54,966 nucleotides of DNA from Hyphomicrobiales bacterium (GCA_019075905.1 JAGXAM010000019.1:1-54966), one strand, 5' to 3'. Positions 34,939-45,090 are shown, counted from the first letter of the stretch. A program made the numbers and translations. The notes: generated by a model from the sequence alone, not told the origin.

Positions 34939-35652
34939 TTAATCGAGGCCTCGCACGGGCGCGGCGGCAACGGCGGTCTTGCCCGGAAAGCGGCAAAGAT
35001 CGGCAATGAGGCAGCGCTCGCACAAGGGCTTTCGCGCCTTGCAGATGTAGCGCCCGTGCAGGATCAGCCAGTGATGGGCATGCAGCCTGAATTGTGGCGG
35101 GATGATCCGTTCGAGACCCAGTTCCACGGCCAGCGGGGTTTTGCCGCGCGCCAGCGGCAAACGGTTGGCGAGCCTGAAAATGTGGGTATCAACGGCGATG
35201 GTCGGCATGGCAAAGGCGATGTTGAGCACGACATTGGCCGTCTTGCGACCCACGCCCGGCAGGCTTTCCAGAGCCTCGCGGCTTTGCGGCACCACGCCGC
35301 CATGACCGGCGATGAGGGCGGCGCTGAGGGCGATGACATGTTTTGCCTTGGTGCGGTAAAGCCCGATGGTGCGGATCGCCTCGCGCAGCCGCTCCTCGCC
35401 GAGATCGAGCATGACCTGCGGCGTGTCGGCAATGGCAAACAGCGGCCGCGTCGCCTTGTTGACGCCCTTGTCGGTGGCCTGGGCTGAAAGCACGACGGCA
35501 ACCAGCAGTGTGAAGGCATTGACGTAATAAAGCTCGCCCTCGGGCTCGGGCAGCGCGGCTTGAAACCGCGCAAAAATCTCGTGCACACGCGCCGCCTCGC
35601 GCGGTGCGGCCGCGGCGGGAGAACGGGGTTTGCGCCTTGATATTTCAGCCAT
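34939..35652 (-). CDS. nth: Endonuclease III
   Basis: Base-excision repair DNA glycosylase/AP lyase for oxidised pyrimidines. The 237-residue protein has the helix-hairpin-helix LPGVGRKTANVV with catalytic Lys137, the catalytic Asp155 in AVDTHIFRLANRL, and a 4Fe-4S cluster Cys205-x6-Cys212-x2-Cys215-x5-Cys221. The start is ATG at 35652 (MAEISRRKP); the frame runs further to 35724 but that would overlap the upstream region of the divergent macroglobulin gene. It is convergent with the tlpA-like gene across the structured region. Confidence 0.95.
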   Translation of the reverse strand: MAEISRRKPRSPAAAAPREAARVHEIFARFQAALPEPEGELYYVNAFTLLVAVVLSAQATDKGVNKATRPLFAIADTPQVMLDLGEERLREAIRTIGLYRTKAKHVIALSAALIAGHGGVVPQSREALESLPGVGRKTANVVLNIAFAMPTIAVDTHIFRLANRLPLARGKTPLAVELGLERIIPPQFRLHAHHWLILHGRYICKARKPLCERCLIADLCRFPGKTAVAAAPVRGLD

Positions 35653-35744
35653 GACGACGGTTGACCACAGGCTCCACGCGATTGCAACTGGCGGCTGGCT
35701 GTGCGAGTTTGCGAAGGCGCGCAAGCCAGGTGAGGATGAAGCCG

Positions 35745-38700
35745 ATGAGACGCTGGATCATGTGCCTTGCCGGCGCGCTGGTTCTTGCCACGGGCACCCA
35801 GGCGCTGGCCGACCCGCCCTATCAGAATGCCGATCTTGCCCGGCAGGGTGACCGGCTGCAAAAGCTGCTGCCTTTCGTCAAGACGACTCGGCACACCGGC
35901 ATCGAGACGGCGGGTGCAGCCTTTGATGCGGTGCTGCAGCACCCGGATGATGCGGCGGCCTGGCTTGGCTATGCCAAGGCGCTTGATGGCGCCAGCACGC
36001 CGCAGCAACCGGCATTTTCCGCCTATGTGCACAATGCCATGGCGGCCGATTATGTGGCCTTTGAAAAGGCTAAGGACCCGGCCGGCAAGGCGCAGGCGCT
36101 GCGCGCCTTGAGCCGGCTTTATGCCTCACAAAACAACTGGCGGCCGATGCTGAATGCGGCGCGCGCCAGCCTCGCCTTGCAGGACGAGGCGGCGTTTCGC
36201 AGCTATTACATGGCGATACGCGAGAAATTCGGCTTTCGCATCCTCAATTATAATATCGAGAGCGACGCGAAAGTGCCGCGCGCCTGTATCGAGTTTTCCG
36301 AAAATCTCGACAAAAATGCGCTGGATTACGCGCGTTTCATATCCGTGGACGGCATAGATGGGCCCGCCGTCAGCGCCTCAGGCAATCAGCTGTGCGTCGA
36401 GGGGCTGCATCATGGCCGCGCCTACCATTTGGTGGTGCGCGCCCGCGTGCCCTCGGCGGTGGGCGAACATTCGCTGCATGGCGCGGCCTATGATATCTAT
36501 GTGAAGGATCGCTCGGCGCAGGTGCATGCGCTGGCGAAAAATTACGTGCTGCCCAGTGTCGGACAGGCGGGCATCCCGCTGACCAGCGTCAATGCCGACA
36601 AGCTGCATATCGAGATCTTGCGGGTTGACGACCGCTCGCTGATCCACACCATCCGCTCGCGCCTGTTCCTGCGCAGTCTCGGCTCCTATCAGGCGCGGGC
36701 GCTGATCGAGCGCAAGGGCATTGTCGTGTGGAGCGGGGCGATGAATGTCGCCGAGCACCTCAACCGCGACGTGATCACCGCCTTCCCGGTGCGCCAGACC
36801 CTCGGCACCATGCAGCCGGGGGTCTATGTGCTGCTGGCCAGCGTCGGCGACACGCGGCCCGGCCAGCCTGATCCATCAGGTAATTATCCGGCGATGGCGA
36901 CGCAATGGTTCGTGGTGTCTGATCTGGGGCTCACCAGTTTTTCAGCGCCCGATGGCCTGCATGTCATGGTGCGCTCGCTTGCCACGGCGCGGCCGGTCGC
37001 CGGCGTCACCTTGCGCCTGATCACCCGCAGCAATGCCGTGCTGGCGACAATGACCAGCGATGCCGACGGGCTGGCGCATTTCGACCCCGGCCTGTCGCGC
37101 GGCAGGAAGGGCCTCGCCCCGGGGCTGCTGACCGCCAGCCTCGGCAAGGATGATTATAACTTTCTGGATTTGACGGCTGCACCCTTCGATCTGACCGACC
37201 GGGGAGATTCCGGGGCGCTGCAGCTTACGCCGTTGCAGGCGCTGGTCTTTCCCGAGCGCGGGGTCTATCGCGGTGGCGAGAGCGTGCATATCACCGCCTT
37301 GCTGCGCAAGGGTGATGGCGCCGCTCTTGCCGGCCTGCCGCTGACGCTGATCGTCACCCGTCCCGATGGTGTCGAGGCGCAGAGATTTGTCACGCCCGAC
37401 CAGGGCGCGGGCGGGCGGTCGATCACGCTGCCGCTGCTGGCCGGCGCGGCCACCGGCACCTGGCGGATTGCCGCCTATGCCGACCCGAAAGCTGCCGCCA
37501 TTGGTGAGGCGAGCTTTCTTGTCGAGGATTATGTCCCCGACCGTCTGGCCATGACCATGAAGCCCGAGAGCCAGATCGCGCATCTCGGCGACAGCGTGAT
37601 GATCGACACGGCGACGCGCTATCTTTATGGCGCGGTCGGGGCGAATCTGCCGCTCACCGGTGCGGTTCGGCTATCTGGCGCCGATGACAGCGTGTTGCCG
37701 GCGCCGATGCGCGGCTATCAGTTCGGGCTGGCGGATTCCTCGTTCGCCGATATTGTCCGGCGCCTGGACGGCCAGATGACGACCGGTGCCGATGGCAAGG
37801 CGCGGCTGGTGGTGAAAATACCCGATGCCGCGACGCAGCATCCGCTTTCCGCCACCATTTCGCTGACAGTGTCGGAAATCGGCGGGCGCGGCATCACCCG
37901 GCAAAGCGTCGTGCCGATCCTGCCGCACAGGCCCGTCATTGGCGTCAAACCGGATTTCGGCGATGAACTGGCCGGCAACAGCGATGCCGGTTTCAGGGTC
38001 GCGCTGTTTGATGACACCGGGCAAAGGATGCAGGGCAAGGCGCTGCACTGGACGCTGTTTCACATTCATCACCATTATCAATGGTTCAAGCGAGATGGGA
38101 GCTGGAACTTCCAATCCTATGATATAACAACAAAATCTAAAGAAGGAGATCTCGTCCCCAAGGCGGGTGCACCGGTCAATCTGACGGTGCCGCTGACCTT
38201 TGGCAGCTACCGGCTGGAGATTACCGGCGATGGTGCCGGGACGACGTCGCTGACCTTCCATGCCGGTTACAGCGCCGATGACAATTCCTCCTCGCCCGAC
38301 CGTCTGCCGCTGGTTCTCGACAAGAAAGCCTATGAGAGCGGCGACACGATCCATGCCATGATTGATGCGGATGCGGCGGGCGAGGTGACGTTGGCCTATG
38401 ATGCCGGCGGCTTGCGCATTCTCAAAAGCGTGGCCCTTGCCAAGGGCGGCAATGCCATTGATGTCAAAGTCGGCAAAGACTGGGGCAGCGGCGGCTATCT
38501 GGTGGCGCTGGCGCATCGCCCGCTCGATGTCGCCAAAAAGCGGATGCCGGGCCGGGCCATCGGTATTGCCTGGTTTGGCATTGATCAGGACAAGCACCTT
38601 CTGACGATCCGTGCCGCGCTGCCGAAGACATTTGCGCCGCAGCACAGCTTGCAGGTGCCTCTGACCTTGCAGGGCGTGAAGGCGGGCGATCAGGCTTATG

Positions 38701-40910
38701 TCAGCGTCGCGCTGGTCGATGCCGGCATCCTCAATCTCACGCATTACAAGCAGCCCGATGCCTTTGGAGTGCTGTTCGGGCAAAGGCGGCTTTCCGCGCA
38801 TATTCGCGATGTTTACGGGCATTTGATCGACGGCATGCAAGGAACCATTGGTGCGGTGCGCTCCGGGGGTGATGCTTCGGGGAGTGTCGGCAATGCCCCC
38901 AAGCCCAGCGGGCCGCCGCTGTCGCTTTATGCCGGGCCGGTGAAAGTCGGGCCCGACGGCAAGGCGCTGGTGTCCTTTGCGATTCCCGATTTCAACGGCA
39001 CGGCGCAGGTGATGGTGACCGCCTGGAGCGGGCATGGCGTCGGCACGCTGTCGCAAGATGTGGTGATCCATGATCCGGTGGTGATGCAGGCGAGCCTGCC
39101 GCGCTTTCTCAACCTCGCCGACCGGAGCCAGATGCATGTCGGGCTCGATAATATCGCCGGCGCGGCGGGGCCCTATCAGCTCAGCATCACGGCCTCGGCG
39201 CCGCTCGGCCTGCCGCCAGCGGCGATGCAGCGCAGCCTCACGCTGGCACGCGGCGGGCGTGCCGATTTCGATGTGCCCGTCACCGCCGCCAGGCCGGGCG
39301 ATGGCAGACTGGTGCTGAAACTGACCGGGCCAGGCTTCAGCACCACGCAAAATCTGGTGCTTTCGGTGCTGCCGGGGGCGTCGCGCCTGTTCCATCGCGA
39401 ACAGCAGCCATTGGCACCGGGCGCATCGCTGCAGCTCAATGACCAGCTGACCGCCGAATATCTGGCCGGGACCGGGGCGGCCGATATCCATGTCGCGGCG
39501 CAGGATGCCATCGATGTCGGCGGCTTGCTGTCGCAGTTGCACGCCTATGCGTGGCGCTGCTCCGAGCAGACCGTCAGCCGCGCCATGCCGCTGCTGTTTG
39601 CCGCCAGCCTGCCGCAGGCCCTGCAGGGCGATCCTGCGGAACGGCGGACGATTGACAGCGCGATTGCCCGGGTGCTGGCGCGGCAGAGTTCCAATGGCGG
39701 CTTCGGGTTGTGGAGCGTCGAGGATGATGCCAGCGTCTGGCTCTCGGCCTATGTGATGGATTTTCTGACGCGGGCGCATGAACAGGGCCACAAGGTGGGG
39801 CATGTGGCGCTGAAAGCGGGGCTGAATTTCCTCGCCAATGCGGTCAACAATGCCGAGAAAGTGACGCCGGCGACGGGGCCCGGGGTTGCCTATGCGCTTT
39901 ATGTGCTGGCGCGCAGCGGCCGGCCGGTGATGGGCGTGCTGCGCTATGATGTGGCGACGCAGCTTGACGCCTTTTATACGCCGATGGCGCGCGCGCAGCT
40001 TGGCGCGGCGCTGGCCTCGCTGGGTGATACACAAGATGCGCGCCAGGTGTTCGGCAAGGCGCTGGATCAACTCTCCGGCCAGAATAAATGGTCATACAGC
40101 GAGGCGGATTTCGGGTCGTTGCTGCGCGACAGCGCCGGGTTTGTGGCGCTGGCCGGCGAGAGCAAAATCGTCCCCGGCATGATCGCGCCGGCCGCGGCGG
40201 TGCTGCACCGGGCCCTCGACAATGCCGGCTATACCAGCACGCAGGACGACAGCTGGATGGTGCGGGCCGGTGCCATGCTGCAAGGCGGCAACAGCGCGGT
40301 GAAACTCGCCCTCAATGGCGTCCCGCACCAGGGCGCATGGCAGGCGCGGCTGTCGGCGGCGGCGCTGGCAAGGCAGCCGGTCACCCTCAAAAACCTGTCG
40401 GCGGCACCGGTCCTTGTCACGGTGACGACATCCGGGCGGCCGGCCTTGCCGCAGGCGGCGCAGACGAACAGCTATGCCATCAGCCGCCGCCTCGTCACGC
40501 TTGACGGCAAGCCCCTGCCCGCTGGGCCGATTGCCCAGGACACGCGCTTTGTTGTCGTGCTCGATCTCGTTGAGCCCAAGGCGGATATGGCGCAGATTCT
40601 GGTCAATGACCCGCTGCCTGCCGGGCTCGACATCGAAAATCCCGATCTGCAGGCGGGTGCGCCCGGCCCGGCCCTGCCGCCGCTGGCGCATCGCCCGCAG
40701 CCGCTGCACGAAGAGTTCCGCGACAATCGCTATGTCGCCGCCTTCACGCGCAGCGCCGATGCCGGCGGCACCTATAGCCTCGAATATGAAGTGCGGGCGG
40801 TGACGCCGGGGCATTATGTCTGGCCGGCCGCGACCATCGAGGACATGTACCGGCCGGCGCGCTTCGGCACGACGGCGCAGACCCGTCTCGATGTGGTGGG
40901 GCGGCGGTGA
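35745..40910 (+). CDS. Bacterial alpha-2-macroglobulin (YfhM type)
   Basis: A 1721-residue periplasmic protease-trapping protein. The signal peptide (MRRWIMCLAGALVLATGTQALA) has no lipobox Cys at the cleavage site, so it is probably soluble, unlike the E. coli lipoprotein. MG domains follow, with the MG2/bait region in the middle third, including FPERGVYRGGESVHITALLRK. The thioester motif is Cys1272-Ser-Glu-Gln1275 (usual CLEQ), followed by the alpha-helical thioester domain. The start at 35745 is chosen because GGTGAGG (35729-35735) lies nine bases before it. Its stop overlaps the pbpC start (GTGA). This pair is the classic macroglobulin/PBP1C defence-and-repair unit. A segment near 38.07-38.15 kb is unusually AT-rich. 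Confidence 0.92.
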   Translation: MRRWIMCLAGALVLATGTQALADPPYQNADLARQGDRLQKLLPFVKTTRHTGIETAGAAFDAVLQHPDDAAAWLGYAKALDGASTPQQPAFSAYVHNAMAADYVAFEKAKDPAGKAQALRALSRLYASQNNWRPMLNAARASLALQDEAAFRSYYMAIREKFGFRILNYNIESDAKVPRACIEFSENLDKNALDYARFISVDGIDGPAVSASGNQLCVEGLHHGRAYHLVVRARVPSAVGEHSLHGAAYDIYVKDRSAQVHALAKNYVLPSVGQAGIPLTSVNADKLHIEILRVDDRSLIHTIRSRLFLRSLGSYQARALIERKGIVVWSGAMNVAEHLNRDVITAFPVRQTLGTMQPGVYVLLASVGDTRPGQPDPSGNYPAMATQWFVVSDLGLTSFSAPDGLHVMVRSLATARPVAGVTLRLITRSNAVLATMTSDADGLAHFDPGLSRGRKGLAPGLLTASLGKDDYNFLDLTAAPFDLTDRGDSGALQLTPLQALVFPERGVYRGGESVHITALLRKGDGAALAGLPLTLIVTRPDGVEAQRFVTPDQGAGGRSITLPLLAGAATGTWRIAAYADPKAAAIGEASFLVEDYVPDRLAMTMKPESQIAHLGDSVMIDTATRYLYGAVGANLPLTGAVRLSGADDSVLPAPMRGYQFGLADSSFADIVRRLDGQMTTGADGKARLVVKIPDAATQHPLSATISLTVSEIGGRGITRQSVVPILPHRPVIGVKPDFGDELAGNSDAGFRVALFDDTGQRMQGKALHWTLFHIHHHYQWFKRDGSWNFQSYDITTKSKEGDLVPKAGAPVNLTVPLTFGSYRLEITGDGAGTTSLTFHAGYSADDNSSSPDRLPLVLDKKAYESGDTIHAMIDADAAGEVTLAYDAGGLRILKSVALAKGGNAIDVKVGKDWGSGGYLVALAHRPLDVAKKRMPGRAIGIAWFGIDQDKHLLTIRAALPKTFAPQHSLQVPLTLQGVKAGDQAYVSVALVDAGILNLTHYKQPDAFGVLFGQRRLSAHIRDVYGHLIDGMQGTIGAVRSGGDASGSVGNAPKPSGPPLSLYAGPVKVGPDGKALVSFAIPDFNGTAQVMVTAWSGHGVGTLSQDVVIHDPVVMQASLPRFLNLADRSQMHVGLDNIAGAAGPYQLSITASAPLGLPPAAMQRSLTLARGGRADFDVPVTAARPGDGRLVLKLTGPGFSTTQNLVLSVLPGASRLFHREQQPLAPGASLQLNDQLTAEYLAGTGAADIHVAAQDAIDVGGLLSQLHAYAWRCSEQTVSRAMPLLFAASLPQALQGDPAERRTIDSAIARVLARQSSNGGFGLWSVEDDASVWLSAYVMDFLTRAHEQGHKVGHVALKAGLNFLANAVNNAEKVTPATGPGVAYALYVLARSGRPVMGVLRYDVATQLDAFYTPMARAQLGAALASLGDTQDARQVFGKALDQLSGQNKWSYSEADFGSLLRDSAGFVALAGESKIVPGMIAPAAAVLHRALDNAGYTSTQDDSWMVRAGAMLQGGNSAVKLALNGVPHQGAWQARLSAAALARQPVTLKNLSAAPVLVTVTTSGRPALPQAAQTNSYAISRRLVTLDGKPLPAGPIAQDTRFVVVLDLVEPKADMAQILVNDPLPAGLDIENPDLQAGAPGPALPPLAHRPQPLHEEFRDNRYVAAFTRSADAGGTYSLEYEVRAVTPGHYVWPAATIEDMYRPARFGTTAQTRLDVVGRR

Positions 40911-42970
40911 GCCGCAACGCGCGCTATCTGGCGCTGGCGGCGGCGCTGGTGGCGCTGGCTTTCGGCCCGCCGCTCGGCTGGCAGGCGCTCAAGGCGCATT
41001 ATGGCGCGCCCGACCTCAAGGCGGCGGCGGTGCAATCGACCCTCGTCACCGACCGGCACGGCGCCTTGCTGAATGTCTTCACCATGCCGGATGGCCGCTG
41101 GCGGATGCCCTTGCGGCGGGCGGCGGTCGATCCACGGTTCCTGCCGCTGCTGGAAGCCTATGAAGACCGGCATTTTGCCACACATGGCGGTGTCGACTGG
41201 GTGGCGCTGGCACGGGCGGCCGGGCAATTCCTGTTGCGCGGCCATATTGTTTCGGGCGGCTCGACCCTCGCCATGCAGGTGGTGCGGCTGCTGCATCCCG
41301 GGGCGCATCGCACTTTTGGCGCCAAGTTGCGGCAGATCGTGCAGGCCAGCATGCTGGAGCACAGGATCGGGCGGCGCGGCGTGCTGCGGCTTTATCTGCG
41401 GCTGGCGCCCTATGGCGGCAATATCGAGGGGTTGCGCGCCGCCTGCCTGAGCTGGTTCGGGCATGAGCCGCATATGATGAGCATGGCGGAAATGGCGCTG
41501 CTGGTGGCCTTGCCGCAAAGCCCGCAGGCGCGCCGACCGGACCTTCACCCCAAGGCGGCGCGCAGGGCGCGGGCCCGTGTGCTGGCGCGGGCGGTGGCGC
41601 AGGGGCTGATTGGCGCCGCTGCGGCGCGCCGTGCCAATGCGACGCCCCTGCCCCGGCATCGTCTGGAACTGCCGCATCTGGCCCCGCATGCGGCCCTGGC
41701 GGCGTTGCGGGCCGCGCCGAAGGCCAGGGTTCTGGCGCTGACGCTGGACAGGCGCCTGCAAAAAGGCATGGAAGCTCTGGCGCGCGCTGCCGCCCGGAGG
41801 CTCGGGCCGCATATTTCGGTGGCGATGTTGATGATCGACAATGCCACAGGCGACATTCTCGCGCATGTCGGCTCGCCCAATGCGCTGGGACGGCGCAATG
41901 ATGGCGCGCTCGACATGACCACGGCCTTGCGCTCGCCGGGTTCGAGCCTCAAGCCGTTCTATTATGCCATGGCCTTCGAGCGCGGTCTGGCGCGGCCCGG
42001 CACCATGCTCGATGACCGCCCGACCCATTATGGCATCTATGCGCCGCTGGATTTCGACCGGCATTTTGCCGGCGAGGTCTCGGTGCGCGACGCCCTCGCC
42101 CATTCGCTTAACCTGCCGTCGATTGCGATCCTGTCGGCGGTGGGGCCACAGAGCTTCCTCGCCCGGCTGAAAACGGTCGGCGTCACTGTCAGGCTCGCCC
42201 GGCAGACCCGGCCGGGGCTGTCGGTGGGGCTTGGCGGGCTCGGGATCGACCTCGTCGATCTGGCACGGCTTTATTGTGGCCTCGCGCGCGGTGGTTCAAT
42301 GATCGGCCTGCGCGAGCGCCAGGATCAGCCAAACCCGGTTAAGGGCGCGACGCTCACCAGCCCGGCGGCCGCCGCCATGATCACCGATATCCTGCGCGAT
42401 GTGCCGCCGCCGCGCAATGCGCCCTGGCGCCGCCTCGCCTACAAGACCGGCACCTCCTATGGCTATCGCGATGCGCTGGCGATCGGCTTTGACCAGCGCG
42501 TGACAATCGCCGTCTGGGTGGGGCGGCCGGACAATGGCGCCACCCCGGGGCTGATCGGGCGCGATGCTGCTGGGCCGCTGCTGTTTTCGGCCTTCTCGCT
42601 ATGGGGCCATCCGCCGCTTTATGCGCCGGCCTCGCCCGACCTGAAGCTGGCCATGAGCCATGATCTGCCACAGCCGTTGCGGCGGCTGTCGGGGCAGTTT
42701 GACGGCCATAGCGTGCGCGGCATCAAGATCGCCTATCCGCCCGATGGCGCGCGCATCGACCTTGACCTGCATGGCCCCGATGCCGCGCCGCTGATGCTCA
42801 AGGCGGAGGGCGGTGCCGCGCCCTTCACCTGGCTGGTCAATGGCGTGCCGATCCGCATCGCCGACCAGCGCCACAGCCTGGTCTGGACACCGGACGGCGC
42901 CGGCTTTGCCCGGGTCTCGGTCGAGGATGCCCGGGGACATGCCGCCAGTGTCGAGGTGCGGCTGGAATGA
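40907..42970 (+). CDS. pbpC: Penicillin-binding protein 1C
   Basis: A 687-residue class A PBP that polymerises and cross-links peptidoglycan, thought to repair wall damage when the macroglobulin traps invading proteases. One N-terminal membrane anchor is followed by a glycosyltransferase 51 domain (Glu86 in EDRHF, then GGSTLAMQ). The transpeptidase domain has Ser346-x-x-Lys349 in GSSLKP, SLN in HSLNLPS and KTGTS in the third motif. The C-terminal part (about residues 590-687) is the PBP1C-specific domain. The start GTG overlaps the macroglobulin stop by four bases. Confidence 0.94.
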   Translation: MSRNARYLALAAALVALAFGPPLGWQALKAHYGAPDLKAAAVQSTLVTDRHGALLNVFTMPDGRWRMPLRRAAVDPRFLPLLEAYEDRHFATHGGVDWVALARAAGQFLLRGHIVSGGSTLAMQVVRLLHPGAHRTFGAKLRQIVQASMLEHRIGRRGVLRLYLRLAPYGGNIEGLRAACLSWFGHEPHMMSMAEMALLVALPQSPQARRPDLHPKAARRARARVLARAVAQGLIGAAAARRANATPLPRHRLELPHLAPHAALAALRAAPKARVLALTLDRRLQKGMEALARAAARRLGPHISVAMLMIDNATGDILAHVGSPNALGRRNDGALDMTTALRSPGSSLKPFYYAMAFERGLARPGTMLDDRPTHYGIYAPLDFDRHFAGEVSVRDALAHSLNLPSIAILSAVGPQSFLARLKTVGVTVRLARQTRPGLSVGLGGLGIDLVDLARLYCGLARGGSMIGLRERQDQPNPVKGATLTSPAAAAMITDILRDVPPPRNAPWRRLAYKTGTSYGYRDALAIGFDQRVTIAVWVGRPDNGATPGLIGRDAAGPLLFSAFSLWGHPPLYAPASPDLKLAMSHDLPQPLRRLSGQFDGHSVRGIKIAYPPDGARIDLDLHGPDAAPLMLKAEGGAAPFTWLVNGVPIRIADQRHSLVWTPDGAGFARVSVEDARGHAASVEVRLE

Positions 42971-42980
42971 GACGGCTGGC

Positions 42981-43439
42981 TCAGGCGAGCCAGCGCGAGA
43001 CCAGCTCGGCCACGCAGGCGGGCTTGTCCTTGCCCTCGACATCGAGCACCACCTGCCAGACCAGCTGGAACCCGCCCTCGACCGGGTCGACGGCGGCCAG
43101 CCTGAAGCGCCCGCGCAGGGAGCTGCCGGCCGGCACCGGGCTCGGGAAGCGCACCTTGTTCAGGCCGTAATTGAGGGCGAGGCGGACGCGCGGCGGGGTG
43201 ATGCTGCTCTGCAGCAAGGCGGGGATCAGCGACAGCGTCAGAAAGCCGTGGGCGACCGTGGTGCCGAAGGGGGATTCGCGGCCGGCGCGGACTTCATCGA
43301 TGTGAATCCATTGCAGATCGCCGGTGGCGCCGGCAAAACGGTTGATCGTGTCCTGATCGACCAGCCGCCAGTCCGACGTCGCCTCATGGCCAACAAAATG
43401 CGGCAGGGCGGCGAGGTCGGTAAATTCGATTCGGTGCAT
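42981..43439 (-). CDS. MaoC-family dehydratase (hot-dog fold)
   Basis: A 152-residue single hot-dog-domain hydratase expected to act on an enoyl-CoA or similar thioester. The hydratase motif appears as DLQWIHIDEVRA with the catalytic Asp/His region, then PFGTTVAHGFLTLSLIP. The end, KPACVAELVSRWL, is typical of the family. The ATG at 43439 (MHRIEFTDL) is chosen; a frame extension to 43520 has no family match. It is divergent from the aldehyde dehydrogenase across 145 nt and convergent with pbpC. Substrate chain is unknown. Confidence 0.85.
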   Translation of the reverse strand: MHRIEFTDLAALPHFVGHEATSDWRLVDQDTINRFAGATGDLQWIHIDEVRAGRESPFGTTVAHGFLTLSLIPALLQSSITPPRVRLALNYGLNKVRFPSPVPAGSSLRGRFRLAAVDPVEGGFQLVWQVVLDVEGKDKPACVAELVSRWLA

Positions 43440-43584
43440 GATAGCCTCGTCATGGAAAGTGCCAGATTGCGCAAAAGCCTGCACCAAGGCAACAGCGCGC
43501 GTCGCATTTCCGGCCAGCATGGTTTTGACGGGCCTGCGGAAATGTGACAGCCTTGCGACGAAAGCTGAAAGGATCGATCACACG

Positions 43585-45063
43585 ATGAATGTGATGGCAT
43601 CGCTCGACACGCAGGCCGGAACACGCCTGACACTGCCGGAAACCGGCGACCATGACCAGCTCGCCGCGCATTTGCAGGCGGCTTTTGAGCGCCAGCGCGC
43701 CGCCTTCATGGCAGATATGGCGCCTGACCTTGCGGTGCGGCTCGGGCGGCTGGCGCGTCTCAAGGCGATGATCAACAGCCATGAAAGCCAGATCGTCGCG
43801 GCGATCAATGAAGATTTTGGCGGCCGGGCGCGCCAGCAAACCCAGCTTGCCGACCTGCTGATGGTGCTGCAGGCCATCCGCCTTGCCTCAAAACGCCTGA
43901 AAGGCTGGATGAAAACCCGCAAGGTCAAGACCCAGTTCAATTACCGGCCAGGTTCCAACCGTGTCATGCGCCAGCCCCTGGGGGTGATCGGCATCGTCTC
44001 GCCTTGGAATTACCCGCTCAATCTGGCGCTCGGCCCGGCGGTCGGAGCGCTGGCGGCGGGCAACCGGGTGATGATCAAGCCATCCGAATACACACCGAAA
44101 TTTTCCGCATTGCTGCAGGACATGGTGGCCAAAACCTTCGCGCCCGAAGAAATGCTGGTGGTGCCGGGCGATGCGGCGACCGGCAAGGCCTTTGTCGAAT
44201 TGCCGTTCGATCATCTGGTCTTTACCGGCTCGACGGCGGTTGGCCGGATGGTGGCCACGGCAGCGGCGCGCAATCTGACACCGGTGACGCTGGAACTTGG
44301 CGGCAAGTCCCCGGCGGTGATCGACGCCAGTGCCGATATGGCCGCAGCAGCGCGCTCGATCGCCCATGGCAAATTGCTCAATGGCGGCCAGACCTGCATT
44401 TCCCCTGATTATGTGCTGGTGCCCAAGGCGCGCGAAGCCGAGTTCGTCGCCGCCTTTCGCGCGGCGGCGGGCCGGCAATATCCGCATTTCATGGATAATG
44501 CCGATTATACCGCCATCATTAGCGATGCGCATCTCGCGCGGCTCGATGCGCTGGTGGCGGATGCGGCGGCAAAGGGCGGCACTATCGTCAGGCTGAGTGA
44601 CGAGACGCGCAAGGCCGAGGCCCGGCGCTTTGCCCCGGTGATGATCCAGAACCCGTCCGGACAGATGCGGGTGATGCAGGAGGAAATATTCGGGCCGATC
44701 CTGCCGGTCCTGACCTACGAGACGCTGGCCGAGGCGATCAGCCTGATCAACAGCAAGGACCGGCCGTTGTCGCTCTACTGGTTCGGCACCGACAAGGCCA
44801 ACCGCGATGGCCTGCTGCGTCAGACGGTGACCGGCGGGGTCACGATCAATGATTGCCTGATGCATTTTGCCCAGGAAAATGCCCCGTTTGGCGGCGTTGG
44901 CGCGTCGGGCAACGGCGCCTATCACGGCGAATGGGGGTTTTTGACCTTCACCAAGCAGACGCATGTCTATTACCAGTCGCCGCACAGCCTCGCGCCACTG
45001 CTGCATCCGCCCTATGGCAAGGTTTTCGCGCTGCTCTGGGCGTGGATGCGCCGGACGGCGTGA
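43585..45063 (+). CDS. Coniferyl-aldehyde/aliphatic aldehyde dehydrogenase (class 3 type)
   Basis: A 492-residue NAD(P)-dependent aldehyde dehydrogenase of the CalB/class 3 type, oxidising aromatic or long-chain aldehydes to acids. Motifs are GVIGIVSPWNYPLNLALGP, FTGSTAVGRMV for the cofactor, Glu in VTLELGGKSP, and the catalytic Cys in NGGQTCISPDY. The C-terminal helix GKVFALLWAW may touch the membrane. The ATG at 43585 is preferred: GAAAGGA lies upstream and the family N-terminus starts here; an in-frame extension to 43438 is not family-like. No regulator is adjacent. The next gene downstream starts a separate operon with its own promoter. Confidence 0.88.
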   Translation: MNVMASLDTQAGTRLTLPETGDHDQLAAHLQAAFERQRAAFMADMAPDLAVRLGRLARLKAMINSHESQIVAAINEDFGGRARQQTQLADLLMVLQAIRLASKRLKGWMKTRKVKTQFNYRPGSNRVMRQPLGVIGIVSPWNYPLNLALGPAVGALAAGNRVMIKPSEYTPKFSALLQDMVAKTFAPEEMLVVPGDAATGKAFVELPFDHLVFTGSTAVGRMVATAAARNLTPVTLELGGKSPAVIDASADMAAAARSIAHGKLLNGGQTCISPDYVLVPKAREAEFVAAFRAAAGRQYPHFMDNADYTAIISDAHLARLDALVADAAAKGGTIVRLSDETRKAEARRFAPVMIQNPSGQMRVMQEEIFGPILPVLTYETLAEAISLINSKDRPLSLYWFGTDKANRDGLLRQTVTGGVTINDCLMHFAQENAPFGGVGASGNGAYHGEWGFLTFTKQTHVYYQSPHSLAPLLHPPYGKVFALLWAWMRRTA

Positions 45064-45090
45064 CAAGTTGGCGCTGCGGGTCGCGGCGAA

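Noticed and set aside
37671-40070. 799-codon minus-strand frame inside the macroglobulin gene
   Set aside because: Antisense shadow with Arg/His/Gln-rich sequence and no recognisable domain.
43438-43584. N-terminal extension of the aldehyde dehydrogenase frame
   Set aside because: The 49 added residues do not resemble the family and would overlap the divergent MaoC gene's start region.
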